DNA of 64,000 nucleotides, from NCBI RefSeq assembly GCF_965284335.1, contig NZ_OZ260076.1. The stretch is one strand, 5' to 3'. The DNA comes from Tabrizicola_A sp965284335. GTDB lineage: Bacteria > Pseudomonadota > Alphaproteobacteria > Rhodobacterales > Rhodobacteraceae. Positions 1 through 8,608 of the stretch are shown in pieces; within the stretch, counting starts at the first letter, position 1; every line of letters starts with the position of its first letter. Made by a program: the position numbers and the translations under genes. The notes under the pieces were generated by a model, which had not been told where the DNA came from, did no database searches, and saw only the letters and a program-made list of their open reading frames with translations.

Positions 1-329
1 TGCGCGTCGATCCTGCCAAGATCGGGCACCAAGAACGAGCTGGCCATGAACATATCTTTGGGCAGCCCAACCGCGACAATCTCGCCCTCGGCATAGCCTG
101 TGGCCGTGATCTCGCCTGCAGTGGTGCAGCCCACCACCGGCACCGCGCCAAAAGCGCCGGGCAACCCCGCGGCAAGATCGGCCAGATCTGCCTCGGGTGA
201 CACAAAGAGCACCACCGCCGCAAAGGGCCCCCGCCCCAAAGCACGCGCCAAAGCCTGAGCAGACCCGGCCCCGCGCGCAGGCACCGAAGCGCGTGGCAAT
301 ATGGCAGTGATCCGCGCCTCGTCCTGCAC
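1..329 (-). CDS. FIST N-terminal domain sensor protein (partial, cut by window start)
   Basis: The reverse strand reads from a GTG at 329, with GGAGGG about 7 nt upstream, through the window edge, giving about 109 residues. The residues match the FIST N-domain pattern: an alternating alpha/beta start, then VVGCTTAGEI followed by GYAEGEIVAVGLP. FIST domains are predicted small-ligand sensors in signal-transduction proteins, often next to histidine kinases. The gene lies 59 nt downstream of a LuxR-type response regulator on the same strand, so the two probably form one sensory operon, perhaps continuing into a histidine kinase outside the window. The C-terminal half is not visible. The domain call is good; the ligand is unknown. 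Confidence 0.7.
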   Translation of the reverse strand, partial: MQDEARITAILPRASVPARGAGSAQALARALGRGPFAAVVLFVSPEADLADLAAGLPGAFGAVPVVGCTTAGEITATGYAEGEIVAVGLPKDMFMASSFLVPDLGRIDA

Positions 330-388
330 CCTTGGCCCTCCCAAGCCTCTCCTCAGGTTGGGCGATCACGCCCCCCCATGCAAGTGCC

Positions 389-1069
389 TTAGCCTTCGGG
401 AACCATGGCCGAAAACCGCGCCTCTTTGGCCAAAAGCACCGCTTGCGTGCGGCTTAAAACCCCCAGCTTGCGCATGATGGCCGTGACATGGGCCTTGACG
501 GTGGTTTCGGCGATGTTCAGCTCATAGGCGATTTGCTTGTTCAACTTGCCTTCGCAAATGAGTTGCAAAATGCGCGCCTGCTGGCGGGTCAAAAGGCCAA
601 GCCGGGCAATCGCCTCTTCGCTGGCGCTGCTGCCCCCTTCGGCCTCGACGCCGTCTGGCAAAAAGCCGCGTCCCTGCCGCACAGCCTCAAGCGCCGCGCG
701 ATAGGTGTCGCGGTGGGCGTGCTTTGGCACAAATCCCGCCGCCCCAGCCCGCAAGGCCGCACGCATGATGCGCGGATCAGCCAAGGACGACACCACAAGA
801 ACCGGCACATCCGGCACCACAAGGCGCAGGCGCACCAACCCATCCAAGCCATCGACATCAGGCAGGTTCAGATCCAACAGCACCAGATCAGGCCGCGGCC
901 CCCGGTCAAGTCGCGCCGTGGCCTCTTCCAAAGAGCCTGCGGTTTCCACAACTTGCAAACCTGCCACCACCTTCAGCGTCATCGACAAGGCATCGCAAAA
1001 CAGCGGATGGTCATCGACAATCAACGCCCGGATCGCAGGGGCATTGAGGGGGGTGTCTGGCTGGGTCAT
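389..1069 (-). CDS. LuxR/FixJ-family response regulator
   Basis: A 226-residue two-domain response regulator. Residues about 13-130 form a receiver domain with the acidic pair D19-D20, phosphoacceptor D66 in LLDLNLP, and a conserved K near FVPKHA. Residues about 160-220 form a LuxR-type HTH (LTRQQARILQLICEGKLNKQIA, then ETTVKAHVTAIMRKL). It should bind DNA when phosphorylated by a partner kinase. I chose the ATG at 1069 because GAGGG sits 8 nt upstream and the receiver fold begins directly after it; the frame stays open for 95 more codons without domain content. It is probably co-transcribed with the downstream FIST protein. No kinase is present within the window, so the signal is unknown. 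Confidence 0.9.
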   Translation of the reverse strand: MTQPDTPLNAPAIRALIVDDHPLFCDALSMTLKVVAGLQVVETAGSLEEATARLDRGPRPDLVLLDLNLPDVDGLDGLVRLRLVVPDVPVLVVSSLADPRIMRAALRAGAAGFVPKHAHRDTYRAALEAVRQGRGFLPDGVEAEGGSSASEEAIARLGLLTRQQARILQLICEGKLNKQIAYELNIAETTVKAHVTAIMRKLGVLSRTQAVLLAKEARFSAMVPEG

Positions 1070-1220
1070 GGCATTCCCTCGCATCTGTCGGGTCAGCCTA
1101 TCATCAAGGGCATAATTTGAAAGCACGGCCAAAGTCGCATTTCCGCCCATCGCCGCAAAAGACCCTTTTCGCATGCGCCACAGCCCGCTATCACCACCCC
1201 ACCCAACCGCCGAGGCCCCC

Positions 1221-1679
1221 ATGCTGACCCGCCGCGCTGCCCTTTTGATCTCATTTGCCGCGCTTGCCGCCTGCGGTCGCCGCCCCGAGGCCCCGACCGC
1301 AAAGGCAAATCTGCACCCCGGCGAGACCCCGGAACTGCGCGCGCTGATCCGCAAATGGGCGGCGACATATGAGATTCCCGAAAGCCTGTTGCATCGCCAG
1401 ATCCAGCGCGAGAGCGGCTATAATCCGGCGGCGCGCAATGGGCCCTATTACGGGCTGATGCAGATTTTGCCGCAAACCGCCCGCACCATGGGCTATCGCG
1501 GCACGCCCGAAGGGCTGTTGGACCCAGACACCAACCTTGAATTCGGCGCTAAATATCTGCGCGGGGCATGGCTTGTGTCCGGCGGTAACCAAGATAAGGC
1601 GATGAAGTGGTATGCAAAGGGCTATTATTATGAGGCCAAACGCCTTGGCCTTTTGCGCGAAACGGGCCTGAAAAGCTAA
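1221..1679 (+). CDS. Lipoprotein lytic transglycosylase (SLT domain)
   Basis: A 152-residue SLT-fold murein lytic transglycosylase that would cleave the MurNAc-GlcNAc bond to give 1,6-anhydro products in the periplasm. The N-terminus has a signal peptide ending in the lipobox LAAC (Cys18), so it is probably a membrane-anchored lipoprotein. The catalytic Glu is E64 in QRESGYNP, followed by GLMQILP (79-85) and the YL/Y motifs typical of family 1. I used the ATG at 1221 because it places the lipobox correctly; an upstream ATG at 1173 adds only a proline-rich stretch. It is transcribed divergently from the response regulator and convergently with the methyltransferase. A phage or flagellar role is not suggested by context. 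Confidence 0.85.
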   Translation: MLTRRAALLISFAALAACGRRPEAPTAKANLHPGETPELRALIRKWAATYEIPESLLHRQIQRESGYNPAARNGPYYGLMQILPQTARTMGYRGTPEGLLDPDTNLEFGAKYLRGAWLVSGGNQDKAMKWYAKGYYYEAKRLGLLRETGLKS

Positions 1680-1711
1680 GGACGCGCCTGCGGTCAGACG
1701 CGCCCCGGCTT

Positions 1712-3244
1712 TTAATACCACGCATCCTGCATGTCGGCCTTTTTGGCGCCCACATAATCACGCAGGCCGTCGCGAATGCCCTCGTCCAAAGCCGGTGCCT
1801 GATATTCGGCCAAGCGCTTTTTCCAAAGCGCATTTGCCCGCGTGGCCGCATCAACCGACCCTGCGGCCTCCCATTTTTCAAACGGCTCGTTGTCGGACAG
1901 CTCACTGTCCCAAAACGCCGTTTCATAATGCGCCATGGTGTGCGAGCAGCCAAAGAAATGATTGCCCGGCCCCACCTCGGCAAAGGCATCCACGGCCAAT
2001 TGGTCATCGTCGATCTTGATGCCATCGAGATAGGAATGCAGCGCCCCGCACAGATCGGCATCCAGCATGAATTTCTCATAAGACATGCTCAAAAGCCCAT
2101 CGAGGAAACCGGCCGAATGCAGGATGAAATTCGCCCCGCAATGAATGGCGGCCAGCATCGACATGGTGCCTTCCATCATCGCCTGCGCATCGGGCAGTTT
2201 CGAGGTGGTAAAATTGCCCGAACAGCGCAGGGGCAAGTTCAGCCGCCGTGCGAGTTGCCCGATCACCATGCTGCCAATCGCCGGTTCCGGCGTGCCAAAG
2301 GTCGGGCTGCCCGAGCGCAAGGACATTGAGGACAGGAAATTGCCAAAGATCACCGGCGCGCCCTTGCGTTCCAGCTGGGTCAAGGCGCAGCCCGCCATGG
2401 TCTCGGCCAAAGACTGCACAATTCCGCCGGCACTTGTCACCGGCCCCATCGCGCCCCCAAGAATGAAGGGCACGATCACCGCCGCCTGATTGGCCCGCGC
2501 ATAGGCACGCAGCGATTTGGTCATGGTGCCATCCCAGACCAAGGGCGAGTTCACGTTCACATTGCCCAAGATCACGCAGTTCTGATCCACAAAATCGCGG
2601 CCAAAAAGGATGCGGCACATCTCGATGCTGTCTTCCGACCGCTCCTCGGCCGTCACCGATCCCATAAAAGGCCGGTCGGAATATTCGATATGGGCCATTA
2701 CCATATCCAGATGCCGTTTGTTCACCGGAATATCGGTCGGTTCACAAATCGTGCCACCCGAATGGTGGAAATTCGGGCTCGACTGCGCCAGCTTGATGAA
2801 ATTCTGGAAATCCTCCAGCGTGCCAAAGCGCCGCCCGCGATCCAGATCCATAACGAAAGGGCTGCCGTAAGCCGGTGAAAACACCACGTTCTTGCCGCCG
2901 ATGCGGATCGAATTGGCGGGATTTCGCGCGTGCTGGGTAAATTCGGCTGGGGCCGAGGCGAGGATCTCGCGCAGCATCCCCGGTTCAAACTTGACCAACA
3001 GACCGTCAACCTTGGCCCCCGCCTTGCGCCACATCTCCAGCACCTGCGGGTCATCGCGAAACTCGATCCCCGTCTCGGCCAGCACACGGTCGGCAGCGGC
3101 CTCGATGCGCAGCAAGTTTTCTTCCGACATCACATCATAGGTTGGGATATTGCGCGAAATATAGGGCCGGCCTACACCGCTGCCCTTGTTCGCCCGCTCG
3201 GCCTGCCGCGCCTGCCGCCCCGATCTTGCCCGCGTTTCATTCAT
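1712..3244 (-). CDS. MttB-family (trimethylamine methyltransferase-like) protein, non-pyrrolysine type
   Basis: A 510-residue protein covering the whole MttB/COG5598 family, with the TIM-barrel pattern including GGTICEPTDIP and the GPVTSAGGIVQSLAE stretch. True trimethylamine:corrinoid methyltransferases contain an in-frame amber codon for pyrrolysine. None interrupts this frame, so it belongs to the large non-Pyl group, several members of which demethylate quaternary amines such as glycine betaine or proline betaine using a corrinoid protein. No corrinoid protein or reductive activator is visible nearby. The start at 3244 follows GGAGGG. Overlapping palindromes lie just upstream. It lies 98 nt downstream of pgm on the same strand, but probably has its own promoter. 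The substrate is not predictable from sequence. Confidence 0.85.
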   Translation of the reverse strand: MNETRARSGRQARQAERANKGSGVGRPYISRNIPTYDVMSEENLLRIEAAADRVLAETGIEFRDDPQVLEMWRKAGAKVDGLLVKFEPGMLREILASAPAEFTQHARNPANSIRIGGKNVVFSPAYGSPFVMDLDRGRRFGTLEDFQNFIKLAQSSPNFHHSGGTICEPTDIPVNKRHLDMVMAHIEYSDRPFMGSVTAEERSEDSIEMCRILFGRDFVDQNCVILGNVNVNSPLVWDGTMTKSLRAYARANQAAVIVPFILGGAMGPVTSAGGIVQSLAETMAGCALTQLERKGAPVIFGNFLSSMSLRSGSPTFGTPEPAIGSMVIGQLARRLNLPLRCSGNFTTSKLPDAQAMMEGTMSMLAAIHCGANFILHSAGFLDGLLSMSYEKFMLDADLCGALHSYLDGIKIDDDQLAVDAFAEVGPGNHFFGCSHTMAHYETAFWDSELSDNEPFEKWEAAGSVDAATRANALWKKRLAEYQAPALDEGIRDGLRDYVGAKKADMQDAWY

Positions 3245-3257
3245 ACCGATCCCTCCC

Positions 3258-3280
3258 TCGACACATGTGTCAAGTTTGAC
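3258..3280. promoter_or_regulatory. Overlapping palindromes upstream of the MttB-family gene (candidate operator)
   Basis: GACACATGTGTC (3260-3271) is a perfect 12-bp palindrome that extends to 16 bp with one mismatch. It shares its right end with GTCAAGTTTGAC (3269-3280), an inverted repeat with 5-bp arms. Together they sit 16-36 bp upstream of the ATG at 3244, next to the ribosome-binding site, where a repressor or activator could act. The binding protein is unknown. Confidence 0.4.
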
Positions 3281-3342
3281 CAAAGCGCGCCCCGACGCTT
3301 GGCATTTCACGACAGGAAAAATGTCGCAAATGACGAATGCGC

Positions 3343-4971
3343 CTAGGTCACCACATCCGGCCCTGACCGGCCCGTCATGGCCATGATCCCCGCAATGGCC
3401 TCTGCCGCGGCGATAACCGGGGCTAAGGCAGCTTGCGGATCATGGTCCAACCCCTCGGGCCCCGGCACATAACGTTCAAGGTAAAGCCGCAGCGTGGCAT
3501 CCGACGTGCCTGTGCCCGACAAACGAAAAACGGCGCGACTGCCATCGTCAAACAAGACACGCACACCCTGCCGCTCTGAGACAGAGCCATCAACCGGGTC
3601 GGTATAGGTGAAATCATCCGCCTCACGCACCACCAATGTGCCAAATATGCGCCCCGTCAACCCCGGCAAGGCCGCACGCAGCTTGGCAAACATGGCATCC
3701 GCAACCTCTGTTGGGATGGCCTCATAATCATGGCGGCTATAGTAATTCCGACCAAAGCGCTGAAAATGTTCACAAAGCACCTCCGCCACTGATTGGCGTC
3801 GGACGGCCAAAATGTTCAACCACAGCAAGATTGCCCAAAGCCCATCCTTTTCGCGCACATGATCCGACCCCGTGCCAAAGGATTCCTCGCCGCATAGGCT
3901 GACCTTCCCGGCGTCCATCAAATTGCCAAAAAACTTCCAACCCGTTGGCGTTTCAAACTGCGCCATACCCTCGGCTGCGGCCACCCGGTCCACAGCCGCG
4001 CTGGTCGGCATTGACCGCGCCACCCCCCGCAACCCGGCCCGGTAAGCCGGCGCAAGCCGGGCATTCGCGGCCAGCACCGCCAAACTGTCCGAAGGCGAAA
4101 CATAAATCCCCCGCCCGACCACCATGTTTCTATCGCCATCCCCATCGGATGCCGCGCCAAAATCAGGGGCATCAGGCCCCATCATTTCCTCCATCAAACT
4201 GTGCGCCCAAACCGGGTTTGGGTCCGGATGCAGCCCGCCGAAATCCGGCAAAGGCGTTGCGTTCAAACAGGTGCCCTTCGGCGCCCCAAGCCGATGCTCC
4301 AAAATTTCAACAGCATAGGGGCCGGTCACAGCACACATACTGTCCATCCGCATCCGAAACCCGCCTGCAAACATGGCCCGAATGGCAGGGAAATCGAACA
4401 GACTTTCCATCAAGGCGGCATAATCGCTGACCGGATCGACCACATCCACCGTCATGCCGCCAAGCTGACGGCGGCCAATGGTGGTCAGATCGACATCGGG
4501 GGCGGCGATGGTTCGATATTCGGTGATCTCGGTGCTGCGCGCATAAATCGCCTCGCTCACCGCCTCAGTGGCAGGGCCACCATTCGCCATATTGAACTTC
4601 ACGCCAAAGTCTTCCTCGGGCCCACCGGGGTTATGGCTGGCTGACATGACGATCCCGCCATCTGTTTTATGAAGTCTTATCAAATGGCTGGCGGCTGGAG
4701 TTGACAAAATCGCATCACGACCCACGATGACCCGCGCCGCGCCATTGGCGGCCGCCATCGCCAAGATGACCTGCGCCGCGCGATCATTGAAATAGCGCCC
4801 ATCACCGCCCAAAACAAAGGTCTTGCCCGCGCAACCCACCACATCAAACACCGATTGGATGAAGTTTTCCAGATAGCTCGGCCCCATGAACAGCTTGGTT
4901 TTCTTCCGCAATCCGCTGGTGCCGGGCTTTTGGCCCGCAATGGGCTGGGTCGGAATGTGACGCAGGGTCAT
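3343..4971 (-). CDS. pgm: Phosphoglucomutase (alpha-D-glucose phosphate-specific)
   Basis: A 542-residue cytosolic enzyme interconverting glucose-1-phosphate and glucose-6-phosphate, which links glycogen and surface-polysaccharide synthesis to glycolysis. The active-site phosphoserine is S112 in SASHNPGG, and the metal loop is DGDGDRN at 276-282. The sugar-binding segment GEESFG and the C-terminal phosphate-binding loop with RLSGTGTSD are also present. Length and order match the Pgm family. I start at the ATG at 4971 (MTLRHIPTQPI) with GAGG about 9 nt upstream; an upstream in-frame start adds 42 low-complexity residues and is unlikely. The gene is divergent from the nsrR-like gene. Confidence 0.95.
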   Translation of the reverse strand: MTLRHIPTQPIAGQKPGTSGLRKKTKLFMGPSYLENFIQSVFDVVGCAGKTFVLGGDGRYFNDRAAQVILAMAAANGAARVIVGRDAILSTPAASHLIRLHKTDGGIVMSASHNPGGPEEDFGVKFNMANGGPATEAVSEAIYARSTEITEYRTIAAPDVDLTTIGRRQLGGMTVDVVDPVSDYAALMESLFDFPAIRAMFAGGFRMRMDSMCAVTGPYAVEILEHRLGAPKGTCLNATPLPDFGGLHPDPNPVWAHSLMEEMMGPDAPDFGAASDGDGDRNMVVGRGIYVSPSDSLAVLAANARLAPAYRAGLRGVARSMPTSAAVDRVAAAEGMAQFETPTGWKFFGNLMDAGKVSLCGEESFGTGSDHVREKDGLWAILLWLNILAVRRQSVAEVLCEHFQRFGRNYYSRHDYEAIPTEVADAMFAKLRAALPGLTGRIFGTLVVREADDFTYTDPVDGSVSERQGVRVLFDDGSRAVFRLSGTGTSDATLRLYLERYVPGPEGLDHDPQAALAPVIAAAEAIAGIMAMTGRSGPDVVT

Positions 4972-5105
4972 AAAGGGCCTCAAATCAATGAATGAAGGGA
5001 GCGAAAAATCGGCGCGCGCCCTCCTCTTGTGTGAAGCGCCGCGCCGGGGTCTGTCAAGCTGGCCAAAGTGCCAAGCGCTGCGGGGAACAACAGGCAAAGG
5101 TTCTT

Positions 5106-5119
5106 ATGATCTGCATCAA
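5106..5119. promoter_or_regulatory. Candidate FNR/NnrR-type box
   Basis: ATGAT-CTGC-ATCAA matches the Crp/Fnr-family consensus TTGAT-N4-ATCAA with one mismatch. It lies about 60 bp upstream of the nsrR-like start in the divergent gap shared with pgm. An anaerobic or nitric-oxide-responsive FNR-type factor controlling an NsrR gene would make biological sense. A single short match remains weak evidence. Confidence 0.4.
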
Positions 5120-5178
5120 ATACAGCTTCGACCGGCTGGGCTAGACTTTGGCCAACACATGGATGCGGAGCACAGCCA

Positions 5179-5613
5179 ATGAGACTGACAACAAGAACCA
5201 ATCTGGCCATGCGAACCTTGATGTTTTGCGCCGTGAACCCCGGCCGCATTGTGCGCAAGCATGAGGTGGCGGAGTCTTGCGGCGCCTCGGAAAACCATTT
5301 GGCGCAGGTGATCCATCTCTTGGCGCGCAAAGGCTATATCAAAACTCAACGCGGCCGCGCCGGTGGTTTGATGCTGGCGCGCGCGCCCGCAGAGATTGGC
5401 GTGGGCGAGGTGTTTCGCACCTTTGAGGCGGTTCTGCCCTTTACCGAATGCACCGAAGAGCGGCAGGCCACCTGCCCCTTGGCGGGGGCCTGTCGGTTGA
5501 AATGCGTGCTGCAAGAGGCGTTGGATGCGTTTTACGCGCGGCTAGATCAATCGACGCTGGCCGATCTGGTTGAGGACAATACGGCGCTGAAAACCCTGCT
5601 GAAAGTCGCCTGA
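5179..5613 (+). CDS. nsrR: Rrf2-family Fe-S transcriptional repressor, NsrR-like
   Basis: A 144-residue Rrf2 protein. It has an N-terminal winged helix (about 1-60) and the recognition segment ASENHLAQVIHLLARKGYI. A cysteine cluster follows: C91, C99 and C105 (spacing X7 and X5), with a fourth Cys at 109. NsrR proteins bind an Fe-S cluster through three such cysteines and release DNA on reaction with nitric oxide, derepressing NO-detoxification genes. The CPLAGACRLK core is typical of NsrR rather than IscR, which has a different spacing. No hmp, nor or nir gene lies in the window, so targets must be elsewhere. A candidate FNR-type box precedes it. Confidence 0.75.
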   Translation: MRLTTRTNLAMRTLMFCAVNPGRIVRKHEVAESCGASENHLAQVIHLLARKGYIKTQRGRAGGLMLARAPAEIGVGEVFRTFEAVLPFTECTEERQATCPLAGACRLKCVLQEALDAFYARLDQSTLADLVEDNTALKTLLKVA

Positions 5614-5615
5614 CC

Positions 5616-5682
5616 CTCATCGTCGCGCGTGCCGCGCGCTCTTCGGGCGCATGCCGACGAGCGCGGGCACCGCGACGAGGAG
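5616..5682. repeat. Long imperfect hairpin with CGTCG arms in convergent gap
   Basis: Positions 5616-5641 pair with 5659-5682 (CTC-TCGTCGCG...GTGCC...GCGCTC against its near-complement), leaving a loop that contains CTTCGGGCGC. It lies between the convergent genes nsrR and copA. A hairpin with arms of the same kind occurs at 51599-51661 in another convergent gap. It probably acts as a bidirectional terminator or mRNA-end stabiliser, but it lacks a classical T-tract. Confidence 0.6.
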
Positions 5683-5690
5683 GCGGCGCT

Positions 5691-8090
5691 TCATCCCCGC
5701 CAGCGCCGCAGCCGCAACGCATTGCCCAAGACAAAGACCGATGACAGCGCCATCGCCCCTGCCCCCAGCATGGGCGACAGTTGTGGCCCGCCAAAAGGCA
5801 CCAAAACCCCCGCCGCCACGGGCACCAGCACAGCATTATAACCAAAGGCCCAGAACAGGTTCTGCCGAATATTGCGCATGACCGCGCGCGACAGGCTGAT
5901 CGCCTGCACCACGCCCATCGGATCGCCGCGCATCAACACAACGTCCCCCGCCTCAATCGCCACATCCGTACCCGTGCCCATCGCTACACCCACATCGGCA
6001 ATCGCCAAGGCCGGCGCATCATTCAGGCCATCCCCAACAAATACCGACCCGGCCCCAAGGCTGCGGATCACCTCGGCCTTTTGTGCAGGCATAATCTCAC
6101 TATGCACAGACTTAATCCCGATTTGCGCGGCAATTGCCTCTGCGGTCGCACGCGCGTCGCCGGTGATCATCACCGGTGTCAGCCCCATGCCGTGCAGGCG
6201 GTCCACCGTTTGGGCGGCGGTGGGCTTGACAGGATCGGCCACAACAATCGCCGCCTCGGCCCGACCACTGCGGCCCACCAGCAAAACGCCCTTGCCCGTC
6301 GCCTGAGCCTCACTGCACATCCGTGCAAGATCATCATCCAAGGGCGCAAAGAGCCGGGCAGAGCCCACCTGCACCCGCACCCCGTCCACAACCGCCTCGG
6401 CCCCCATGCCGGGATGGGCCTGAAAACCTAGCGACGTGGGCACAGGCAGGCCCAAGCGGGCGGCCTCATCCAAAACAGCCTTGGCCAAAGGGTGCTCTGA
6501 GCCTTGCTCGACCGCCGCGGCCAGCGCCAGAAGGTCTGACGCCACCACCCCCGGCAACGCCTGCACCTTTTGCACCACAGGATGCCCCATAGTCAGCGTG
6601 CCGGTCTTGTCAAAGGCCACAGACCGAACGGCTTCCAGCCGCTGCAAAGCCTCACCCTTGCGAAACAAGATGCCCATTTCCGCCGCCCGCCCGGTGCCAA
6701 CCAGAATCGACACCGGGGTCGCCAATCCCATGGCGCAGGGGCAAGCGATGATCAGCACCGAAACCCCGGCCACCATGGCCTCGGCCAAGCCCGGCCCCAC
6801 GGCCAGCCAGACCAAAAAGGCCAAGACCGCCAGTGCCATGACCACCGGCACGAACCACAGCGTGATGCGGTCCACCAGTGCCTGCACCGGCAGCTTGCCG
6901 CCCTGCGCCTCGGCCACCATGGCGATGATGCGCGCAAGAACGGTCGATGCGCCAACCGCGCGCACCTCCATCACCAGCCCGCCTGTGCCGTTTACCGTGC
7001 CGCCTGTCAGCGCGTCGCCGGGGGCCTTGGGCACAGGCAGCGGCTCTCCGGTCAGCATGGATTCGTCCACTGCCGACTGGCCCTCCAGCACCACACCATC
7101 CACCGCGATCCGCTCACCGGGGCGCAGTTGCACCCGATCCCCGACCAAAAGCGCGGCGATCGGCACCTCTTCGGGCATAGGGCCAAGCCGCAGCGCCATG
7201 CGCGACTGTAAGGCGACCAGCCGGGCAATCGCCGCCCCTGCACGGCCCCGGGCCCGCGCCTCAAGGCTGCGGCCAAAAAGGATCAGCGTCACGATCACCG
7301 CCGCCGCCTCATAATACACCGCGCGGCTTTCAGCCGGGATCAAGGCCGGGGCAAAGGTGACCAGCACCGAATAGGCCCAAGCCGCCCCTGCACCCAAGGC
7401 GACAAGGCTGTTCATATCGGGCGCACCGCGCCAGAGCGCGGGCAGACCTTTGCGGAAAAACCGCGCGCCGGGCCAGACCAGCACCAGCGTCACCAGCACA
7501 AACTGCATCAACCACAGGCTTTGTGTGGCCACAAACCCATGAAGCCAATGGTGAAAACCGGGCACCAGATGCCCGCCCATTTCAGCCACAAACACCGGCA
7601 GCGTCAGCACCCCGGCAAGGACCGTATCGCGCCAAAGTGCTGCTTCTTCGGCCTTGGGATCCTTGGCACCGGTTTCAGCCATGGGCGCGGCCTGAAAGCC
7701 CGCGCGCGACACTGCGGCGGCCAGGACGCTTGCATCCACCTGCCCCCAAAGCGTGACGGTCGCAGCGCGCGTCACCAGATTGGCGGTTGCCCCGGCCACG
7801 CCCGCTTGGGCGCGCAACACCCGCTCCACCCGGCCTGTGCAGGCCGCGCAGGTCATGCCCTCAACCGCCAGTACCACCTGACGCTGCCGCACGGGATATC
7901 CGGCATGGGCCAGTGCTGCGGCCATGGTTTCGGGCGTGGCGGGGGCGTCAAACACCACCTCGGCGGTTTCGGTGCCAAGGTTGACAGCGGCGCGGGTAAC
8001 CCCGGTCTGGGCGGTCAAGACACGCTCGGCCCGGGCGACGCAAGAGGCGCAGGTCATGCCCTCAAGCTCAAATCGGATGGTCTGGGTCAT
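5691..8090 (-). CDS. copA: Copper-translocating P1B-type ATPase
   Basis: A 799-residue inner-membrane pump expelling Cu(I) from the cytoplasm with ATP. It has two N-terminal heavy-metal-associated domains with CxxC at 14-17 and 81-84, and eight predicted membrane helices including the ion-site CPC at 450-452. The actuator loop has TGEP at 348-351. The phosphorylated Asp is D494 in DKTGTLT, the P1B HP signature is at 533-534 (SEHPLAKA), and GDGLNDAPAL is further on. The CPC site and HMA domains indicate Cu(I) rather than Zn/Cd. I start at 8090, where the first HMA domain begins; the upstream open frame lacks domain content. A copper chaperone gene lies divergently 130 bp away. No CueR-type operator is obvious between them. 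Confidence 0.95.
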   Translation of the reverse strand: MTQTIRFELEGMTCASCVARAERVLTAQTGVTRAAVNLGTETAEVVFDAPATPETMAAALAHAGYPVRQRQVVLAVEGMTCAACTGRVERVLRAQAGVAGATANLVTRAATVTLWGQVDASVLAAAVSRAGFQAAPMAETGAKDPKAEEAALWRDTVLAGVLTLPVFVAEMGGHLVPGFHHWLHGFVATQSLWLMQFVLVTLVLVWPGARFFRKGLPALWRGAPDMNSLVALGAGAAWAYSVLVTFAPALIPAESRAVYYEAAAVIVTLILFGRSLEARARGRAGAAIARLVALQSRMALRLGPMPEEVPIAALLVGDRVQLRPGERIAVDGVVLEGQSAVDESMLTGEPLPVPKAPGDALTGGTVNGTGGLVMEVRAVGASTVLARIIAMVAEAQGGKLPVQALVDRITLWFVPVVMALAVLAFLVWLAVGPGLAEAMVAGVSVLIIACPCAMGLATPVSILVGTGRAAEMGILFRKGEALQRLEAVRSVAFDKTGTLTMGHPVVQKVQALPGVVASDLLALAAAVEQGSEHPLAKAVLDEAARLGLPVPTSLGFQAHPGMGAEAVVDGVRVQVGSARLFAPLDDDLARMCSEAQATGKGVLLVGRSGRAEAAIVVADPVKPTAAQTVDRLHGMGLTPVMITGDARATAEAIAAQIGIKSVHSEIMPAQKAEVIRSLGAGSVFVGDGLNDAPALAIADVGVAMGTGTDVAIEAGDVVLMRGDPMGVVQAISLSRAVMRNIRQNLFWAFGYNAVLVPVAAGVLVPFGGPQLSPMLGAGAMALSSVFVLGNALRLRRWRG

Positions 8091-8220
8091 TGCGCTATAT
8101 GGCGCGCTGAAGCGCCCAAAGGTCAAGAGGCGCTCGCCCTGACTACACAGCCTGCGCCGTCCCCTCTTGCACCCGCGCCCCAACCCGCGCCATATCATCC
8201 CATAGCCAAAGGAGGCCAAA

Positions 8221-8415
8221 ATGACCCTGCTATCCGTTCCCGACATGTCTTGCGGCCATTGCAAAGCCTCGGTCGAGGCGGCACTTGCCCTCCTGCCCGG
8301 CATGGCCCCGATTGAGGTGGATCTGACCACCCGTCAGGTCAAAGTGGCCGGTCCCGCTGCCGCCGCCTTGGCCGCCTTGGACGCCATCGGTTTTCCTGCC
8401 AAAGCACTGGACTGA
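8221..8415 (+). CDS. copZ: CopZ-like copper chaperone
   Basis: A 64-residue single heavy-metal-associated domain with the metal site MSCGHCKASV (Cys11 and Cys14). It has the beta-alpha-beta pattern of Atx1/CopZ chaperones, which hand Cu(I) to a copper ATPase in the cytoplasm. A strong ribosome-binding site (GGAGG) lies 6 nt before the ATG. Its divergent position next to copA supports the copper role. The GHC form of the metal site also occurs in some general heavy-metal chaperones, so another soft metal cannot be excluded. Confidence 0.85.
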   Translation: MTLLSVPDMSCGHCKASVEAALALLPGMAPIEVDLTTRQVKVAGPAAAALAALDAIGFPAKALD

Positions 8416-8608
8416 CCCAGGCTGACTTAATGCGGCTCTGCAAGGCGCGCGGGGGGCTGAAAACTTCTCGTTGCCGATGGCGAAAACTCGCGTTAAATGG
8501 TCGCATTCTTGTCGTCTTTCCGGCCCACAGGGGCCGCGATCGGCGCGCAGGGTCAATCATCGGCAGAACGCCGGGATGCGTCAAAACCTATGTGAGCGGA
8601 GCAGTCAC

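Noticed and set aside
1680..1711. Terminator between the lytic transglycosylase and the MttB-family gene
   Set aside because: The repeated GACGCGCC words are direct, not inverted; only a weak 7-bp stem with a mismatch remains.
8091..8220. CueR-type copper operator between copA and copZ
   Set aside because: No dyad of the MerR-family type (ACCTTCC...GGAAGG-like with 19-bp spacer) could be found.
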